A program made the position numbers and the translations under genes. From assembly GCA_900543755.1 (NCBI GenBank), contig UQSP01000054.1, positions 1-9,523 of the forward strand: a DNA stretch of 9,523 bases, written 5' to 3'. Every line of letters begins with the position of its first letter. The first letter of the stretch is position 1. This document shows, piece by piece, positions 6,111-9,523 of this stretch. The stretch is from an uncultured Eubacteriales bacterium (GTDB lineage: Bacteria > Bacillota > Clostridia > Christensenellales > Pumilibacteraceae). The notes below the pieces were generated by a model. It was not told the DNA's origin. It saw only the letters and a program-made list of their open reading frames with translations, and did not search any database.

Positions 6111-6117
6111 AGCGGGC

Positions 6118-7029
6118 GTGTCCTTTAAAAACGCTTTTAAGCTTTTAATTTCCAAATTCAGTTACGTTTGGGTAATATTGCTTTACATTACCGTCATGTT
6201 CGTAATCCTTTTAAGTTTGGGACTTACGTTTTTATTGCCGGTAATCCGTTCTTTTGCCGCGGCAGGCATAGGCGATATGTTCAATAAAGCCATTCTGTCA
6301 ATTTTGAACGGGGCTTCGTTTACTGAAGCTTCAGCGCAATTCAACGCTATTCTGAGCGAAATAAAAATTATTTTTGCCACCGACTCAAGAACTTTTGTAA
6401 ATTCCGCATTGTTTATAGTGCTGGTGGTTACCGTAGCTTACAGATTTATCATGGGACTGTATGAATTGCCTATTGTCAGCGTAATTCAGGGCGTAATGAG
6501 CGATAATGCAAAATACGGTTATATGGCAAAATATGTTGCGTTTTTCGGTAAATCGGTTAAATTTTCTTTGGTGAAAATGCTTTTTATGACGTTATATGAT
6601 TGCGTAATGTATTTTATCGCCATAGGACTTGCAAAACTGTGCGCGTCGTTTATGCTTTTGCTTGCTCCGTTTGTGTTTATGCTGTCGCTGATAATCTTGC
6701 TTTCCTTCCGTTATTCTCTGATTGCCGGGTGGTCGCCCGCAATAGTGGTGGACGGCAAAAAGATTTTTCCCGCGCTGGGTGCTTCGCTTAAAAGCGCTTT
6801 TTCCGCATTCGGTTCGCTGTTTTCGCTTTTTATGATGGTTTGGGTGATAATAATAGTGTTTAATTTTATCATCGGCGTATTTACTTTTTGCGCGGGACTT
6901 ATCGTGACCGTTCCCGTATCTATTTTCTTCATAAATCTTTTGAACATGACATTCTACTACAACCGCAACGGTAAAAGCTATTACGTCGAAGGTAACGTTT
7001 TTGTACCAGACTCGGCAAAAAAGAAATAA
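6118..7029 (+). CDS. Uncharacterised polytopic membrane protein (downstream member of pair)
   Basis: I do not recognise this family. The 303-residue product has about six predicted membrane segments (near 16-40, 95-115, 150-170, 177-203, 235-252 and 255-278). A ~50-residue soluble, probably extracytoplasmic stretch separates the first two. The second helix runs into FIMGLYELP (110-118), reminiscent of YTMGVVE in the upstream protein. A polar loop (AGWSPAIVVDGKKIFPALGA, 203-222) precedes the last helical pair, as in the upstream protein. The C-terminal tail is polar and ends in KKK. The shared order of elements suggests the two are distant tandem paralogues that may act as a heteromer; this is inference from topology. 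GTG 6118 is chosen for its AGGAGGG site. The gene is last in its transcription unit and converges on serA across a bidirectional terminator. Confidence 0.85.
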   Translation: MSFKNAFKLLISKFSYVWVILLYITVMFVILLSLGLTFLLPVIRSFAAAGIGDMFNKAILSILNGASFTEASAQFNAILSEIKIIFATDSRTFVNSALFIVLVVTVAYRFIMGLYELPIVSVIQGVMSDNAKYGYMAKYVAFFGKSVKFSLVKMLFMTLYDCVMYFIAIGLAKLCASFMLLLAPFVFMLSLIILLSFRYSLIAGWSPAIVVDGKKIFPALGASLKSAFSAFGSLFSLFMMVWVIIIVFNFIIGVFTFCAGLIVTVPVSIFFINLLNMTFYYNRNGKSYYVEGNVFVPDSAKKK

Positions 7030-7031
7030 AA

Positions 7032-7059
7032 TAAACTTTTTAATTTCGTAAGAAGTTTA
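7032..7059 (+). other. AT-rich 11-bp hairpin after the membrane-protein pair
   Basis: TAAACTTTTTA (7032-7042) and TAAGAAGTTTA (7049-7059) can form an 11-bp stem with one G-U pair around a 6-nt loop. It starts 3 nt after the stop codon. No clean T tract follows, so it may be a weak terminator or a transcript-end stabiliser, or simply a product of the AT-rich background. Confidence 0.35.
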
Positions 7060-7136
7060 GCTTTAAAATAAAAAACTTAGTTAAAACTTAATTTTTTGAA
7101 AAACATAAAAGGAAACTTAAATTTAATTCAATAAAC

Positions 7137-7178
7137 AAAAAAACGCCGCGACGGATTACCCGTTACGGCGATTTTTTT
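7137..7178 (-). terminator. Bidirectional intrinsic terminator between convergent operons
   Basis: An A7 tract (7137-7143) precedes CGCCG (7144-7148), which pairs with CGGCG (7166-7170). An inner ACGG/CCGT stem (7151-7154 with 7160-7163) is separated from it by a small 2x2 internal loop. A7171 and a T7 tract (7172-7178) follow. It lies 22 bp downstream of the serA stop on the minus strand. It is also suitably placed to stop the membrane-pair transcript on the plus strand. Confidence 0.88.
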
Positions 7179-7200
7179 ATTCAGAGAATTTTGTCACTCG

Positions 7201-8364
7201 TCATGCAATCGTGCGCACCTTTACAACGCTGTCCATGCCCTTGATTTTATCAAGCGCGGCATCGGACAGATTTTCGTCGAGGTCGAGTATAAGATATGCA
7301 TGTTCGCCTTTAGCCTGAGACATCAGGTTGGCAATATTAATGCCTTCTTCGCCGATGACAGCCGTAATTGCGCTTAACACGTTTTTAACGTTTTTATGGA
7401 AAACGGTAATGCGGCTTTTGCCTTGACGCGGCATTTTGCATGCAGGCATATTGACGGAGTTGGTTATGTTGCCGTTCTCGATAAAGTCAATCATCTGGCG
7501 CGCAACCATAACCGCGCAGTTGTCCTCGGCTTCGGGTGTGCTTGCGCCAAGGTGCGGTATTGCGATAAGGTTTTTAACGCCCAGCATTTCGTCGGTGGGG
7601 AAGTCGGTGACGTATCTCGACAGTTTTTCGCTTTCAAGCGCGTCGATGACGGCGACCGCGTCCACAAGTTCTCCGCGGGCAAAGTTAAGTATAGCGCTTC
7701 CGTCTTTCATCAACGCTAAGGTATCCTTGTTAACCAGCGAGCGGGTAGAGTCGTTGAGAGGAACGTGCAAGGTTATAAAATCGCTTTTTTTGAAAATTTC
7801 GTTGATGTCAGTTTCCTTGATAACGTGGTGGTCAAGATTCCATGCGCCGTCAATAGAGATAAAGGGGTCGTAACCCAAAACGTTCATGCCAAGCTTTATG
7901 GCGACGTTTGCGACCATTGCGCCGATAGCGCCTAAGCCCACGACGCCCAAAGTTTTGCCTTTGATTTCACAGCCCACAAAAGCGCTTTTGCCCTTTTCAA
8001 CCGCTTTGGTGACTTCCGCGCCCTTTCCTTTAAGAGAAGCGGCCCATTCAATGCCCTCGACGATTTTTCTGCCGGCAAGCAGTAGTCCGCAAACGACAAG
8101 CTCCTTGACTGCGTTAGCGTTTGCACCGGGGGTGTTAAATACGACAATGCCTTTTTCGGAGCATTTGTCCAAAGGTATATTGTTGACGCCCGCGCCCGCA
8201 CGTCCTACGCACAGTACGGAAGAGGGTATGTCGTATTCGTGCATATTGAAAGACCTCAGCACTATTGCATCGGGATTTTCCGCTTCTTTTACAAGAGCGT
8301 AATTGTCGCTGAATTCCTTGTTGGCGACTTTGCTTATTTCGTTAAGCTTCAGAATATTGTACAT
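7201..8364 (-). CDS. serA: SerA, D-3-phosphoglycerate dehydrogenase with ACT domain
   Basis: This 387-residue cytoplasmic enzyme oxidises 3-phosphoglycerate to 3-phosphohydroxypyruvate with NAD, the first step of serine synthesis. It is the compact form: a D-2-hydroxyacid dehydrogenase core followed directly by an ACT domain (about 317-387), without the extra intervening domain of the longest SerA proteins. The core shows RAGAGVNNIPLDKC (55-68), TPGANANAVKEL (78-89) and the Rossmann loop GLGAIG (143-148). D166 closes the second strand (GYDP), which favours NAD. The catalytic triad is visible as R230 (FARGELVD), E259 (DFPTDE, where many relatives have DVFxxEP) and H271 (PHLGAST). The ACT domain suggests serine feedback, though the binding residues cannot be judged by eye. 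AAAGGAG lies 7 nt before the ATG, and serC ends 21 bp upstream, so the pair forms one operon. Confidence 0.94.
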   Translation of the reverse strand: MYNILKLNEISKVANKEFSDNYALVKEAENPDAIVLRSFNMHEYDIPSSVLCVGRAGAGVNNIPLDKCSEKGIVVFNTPGANANAVKELVVCGLLLAGRKIVEGIEWAASLKGKGAEVTKAVEKGKSAFVGCEIKGKTLGVVGLGAIGAMVANVAIKLGMNVLGYDPFISIDGAWNLDHHVIKETDINEIFKKSDFITLHVPLNDSTRSLVNKDTLALMKDGSAILNFARGELVDAVAVIDALESEKLSRYVTDFPTDEMLGVKNLIAIPHLGASTPEAEDNCAVMVARQMIDFIENGNITNSVNMPACKMPRQGKSRITVFHKNVKNVLSAITAVIGEEGINIANLMSQAKGEHAYLILDLDENLSDAALDKIKGMDSVVKVRTIA

Positions 8365-8371
8365 TGTCAGG

Positions 8372-8378
8372 CTCCTTT
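8372..8378 (-). promoter_or_regulatory. Ribosome binding site of serA
   Basis: On the minus strand AAAGGAG sits in the 21-bp serC-serA gap, 7 nt before the ATG at 8364. Confidence 0.8.
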
Positions 8379-8385
8379 AATTGAT

Positions 8386-9471
8386 TTAGCGGTTGTTTTT
8401 TTCGAATTCCGCCATGAATTCTATAAGTTTTTTGACGCCTTCCACGGGCATGGCGTTATAAATGCTTGCGCGCATACCGCCCACAAGCCTGTGTCCCTTG
8501 ATGGAAACAAGACCGTTTTTGGCAGCTTCGGAAACGAAAGCCGCGTCGGTTTCGGGCGAGGGGGTGGTAAACGGAACGTTCATGATAGAACGGAATTCGG
8601 GCACAACGGGGTTGTTGTAGAAGGAGGAATTGTCGATAAAATCGTAAAGCATCTGTGCTTTTTCCTCGTTAATCTTCTGCATCGCCTTGACGCCGCCGAT
8701 ACTCTTAAGATATTTGAATACTTCGGTCGCTACATAGGTTGAAAAAGCGGGCGGAGTGTTGTAAAGGCTCTTGTTTTCGACCTGAGTGCTCCATTTCATC
8801 ATGGTGGGGCAAAGCGGATTTTCCTTACCCAGCATGTCTTTTCTTACGATAACAATCGTGACGCCCGCGGGCGCGATGTTTTTCTGTGCGCCGGCGTAAA
8901 TGACGGCAAATTTTTTGACGTCGATTTCCTGACTTAAGATGCAGGAGGAAAGGTCGCCTACGAGAGGAACGCCGTTCGTGTCGGGAACGTCTTTATATCT
9001 TGTACCGAATATGGTGTTGTTATAGCAGATATGTACGTAATCGGCATCTTTTCTGAACATATCGGGTGTGGTTGCGGGGATATATGTAAAGTTTTTGTCT
9101 TTGGAAGAAGCTACTTCAACCATATCGCCGTATTTTTTGGCTTCTTTGTAAGCTTTGCCCGAAAAGTTACCCGTAACGATATAATCGCCTTTCGTGCAGG
9201 AGGAATTATGCGCAAGGTTAAGGGGTACGGCTTCAAACTGCAAGGAAGCGCCGCCCTGAACGAAGATAATATCATATTCTTCGGGTACGGACATGAGTTC
9301 TCTCAAAAGGCTCTCCGCTTCGTCGTTGATTTTCTCGTAGGGTTTGGAGCGGTGGCTCATTTCCATTACGGACATGCCTGTCCCTTCGTAATCGACAAGG
9401 TTTTTCTGCACCTTTTCAAGCACTTCAAGCGGCAACATGGACGGACCTGCTGAAAAATTGTAAACTCTCAT
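8386..9471 (-). CDS. serC: SerC, phosphoserine aminotransferase
   Basis: This 361-residue PLP enzyme converts 3-phosphohydroxypyruvate and glutamate to phosphoserine and 2-oxoglutarate, the step after SerA. Family marks are NFSAGPSMLP (5-14), MEMSHRS (36-42, with H40 and R41), FVQGGASLQF (70-79), GDLSS (172-176) and the Schiff-base lysine K197 in AGAQKN. NTPPAF (238-243) and GHRLVGGMRASIYNAMP (326-342) follow. H327 and R334 in the last motif fit the phosphate-binding residues, and HRLVGG replaces the common HRSVGG. Length is typical. The correct start is the ATG at 9471, preceded by GGAG (9478-9481) at 6 nt. A frame continuing upstream to 9498 is adapter sequence and adds the false prefix MCIRDR plus EIY. 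The promoter lies outside the fragment. The gene is complete, with its ribosome binding site touching the adapter junction. Confidence 0.97.
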   Translation of the reverse strand: MRVYNFSAGPSMLPLEVLEKVQKNLVDYEGTGMSVMEMSHRSKPYEKINDEAESLLRELMSVPEEYDIIFVQGGASLQFEAVPLNLAHNSSCTKGDYIVTGNFSGKAYKEAKKYGDMVEVASSKDKNFTYIPATTPDMFRKDADYVHICYNNTIFGTRYKDVPDTNGVPLVGDLSSCILSQEIDVKKFAVIYAGAQKNIAPAGVTIVIVRKDMLGKENPLCPTMMKWSTQVENKSLYNTPPAFSTYVATEVFKYLKSIGGVKAMQKINEEKAQMLYDFIDNSSFYNNPVVPEFRSIMNVPFTTPSPETDAAFVSEAAKNGLVSIKGHRLVGGMRASIYNAMPVEGVKKLIEFMAEFEKNNR

Positions 9472-9481
9472 ATATATCTCC

Positions 9482-9523
9482 CTGTCTCTTATACACATCT
9501 GACGCTGCCGACGAACTCTAGGG
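9482..9523 (-). other. Nextera i5 adapter, inverted copy (library artefact)
   Basis: This is the exact reverse complement of positions 3-44: mosaic end at 9482-9500, read-1 tail at 9501-9514, index at 9515-9522 and one P5 base. It is not genomic. Read on the minus strand, it encodes the MCIRDR prefix that extends the serC frame. Confidence 0.98.

Noticed and set aside
7396..8302. Long plus-strand open frames opposite serA (such as 7436-7873 and 7886-8302)
   Set aside because: They mirror a highly conserved dehydrogenase gene, lack ribosome binding sites and family motifs, and look like antisense shadows of its codon usage.
8239..9453. Plus-strand frames opposite serC and serA (8239-8742 and 9031-9453)
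   Set aside because: They lie fully antisense to confident genes, with no ribosome binding site or recognisable protein features.
45..9481. A defence, phage or other accessory island
   Set aside because: All identifiable genes are core metabolism or cell-envelope genes. No nuclease, helicase, toxin, integrase, CRISPR repeat or tRNA attachment site was seen.
1..9523. The 42-bp terminal inverted repeats as ends of a transposon or integrative element
   Set aside because: They match the Nextera adapter, including the mosaic end and an index. The enclosed genes are housekeeping genes with no transposase.

Overview
The window is one short piece of bacterial chromosome, about 9.44 kb of real DNA (45-9481), enclosed at both ends by the same Illumina Nextera i5 adapter read inward. 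The 42-bp inverted terminal repeat is therefore a library artefact, and neither edge is a biological end. Gene content points to Bacillota, most likely an uncultured clostridial lineage. The clues are an ECF-type thiamine S component (ThiT) under a TPP riboswitch, strong AGGAGG-type ribosome binding sites, consensus sigma-A promoters, a compact SerA with an ACT domain, and a MurE carrying the DNPR motif of meso-diaminopimelate peptidoglycan. The lineage is inferred from these families, not from a marker gene or a database search.

Left part (45-4321, + strand): a tightly packed peptidoglycan/division (dcw) operon, murE (5'-truncated by the fragment end) - mraY - murD - ftsW. These genes add the third peptide residue (MurE) and D-Glu (MurD) to UDP-MurNAc, load the finished precursor on undecaprenyl phosphate (MraY), and polymerise glycan at the septum (FtsW). 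murF is missing from its usual place between murE and mraY, and murG does not follow ftsW.

Middle (4205-5223, - strand): thiT runs convergently into ftsW and overlaps its 3' end by 117 bp. Upstream of thiT, in transcription order, lie a consensus promoter (TTGACA-17-TATAAT), a TPP aptamer that begins almost at the predicted transcript 5' end, and a 14-bp terminator hairpin just before the thiT ribosome binding site. This is a complete transcription-attenuation riboswitch. The hairpin has A and T tracts on both sides and may also end ftsW read-through.

Centre right (5242-7029, + strand): a second consensus promoter, divergent from the thiT promoter, drives two unrecognised polytopic membrane proteins in tandem. 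The first ATG lies almost exactly at the predicted transcription start, so the first gene is probably leaderless. The two proteins share topology and may be distant paralogues. They are the best candidate here for something undescribed, but nothing in the sequence reveals their function.

Right part (7137-9481, - strand): a bidirectional terminator, then serA and serC (transcribed serC to serA, 21 bp apart). They encode the first two enzymes of serine synthesis from 3-phosphoglycerate. serB is not in the window, and the serC promoter lies beyond the edge. The region is mostly ordinary chromosomal housekeeping DNA. I found no phage, insertion sequence, CRISPR array, tRNA, rRNA or toxin-antitoxin gene.
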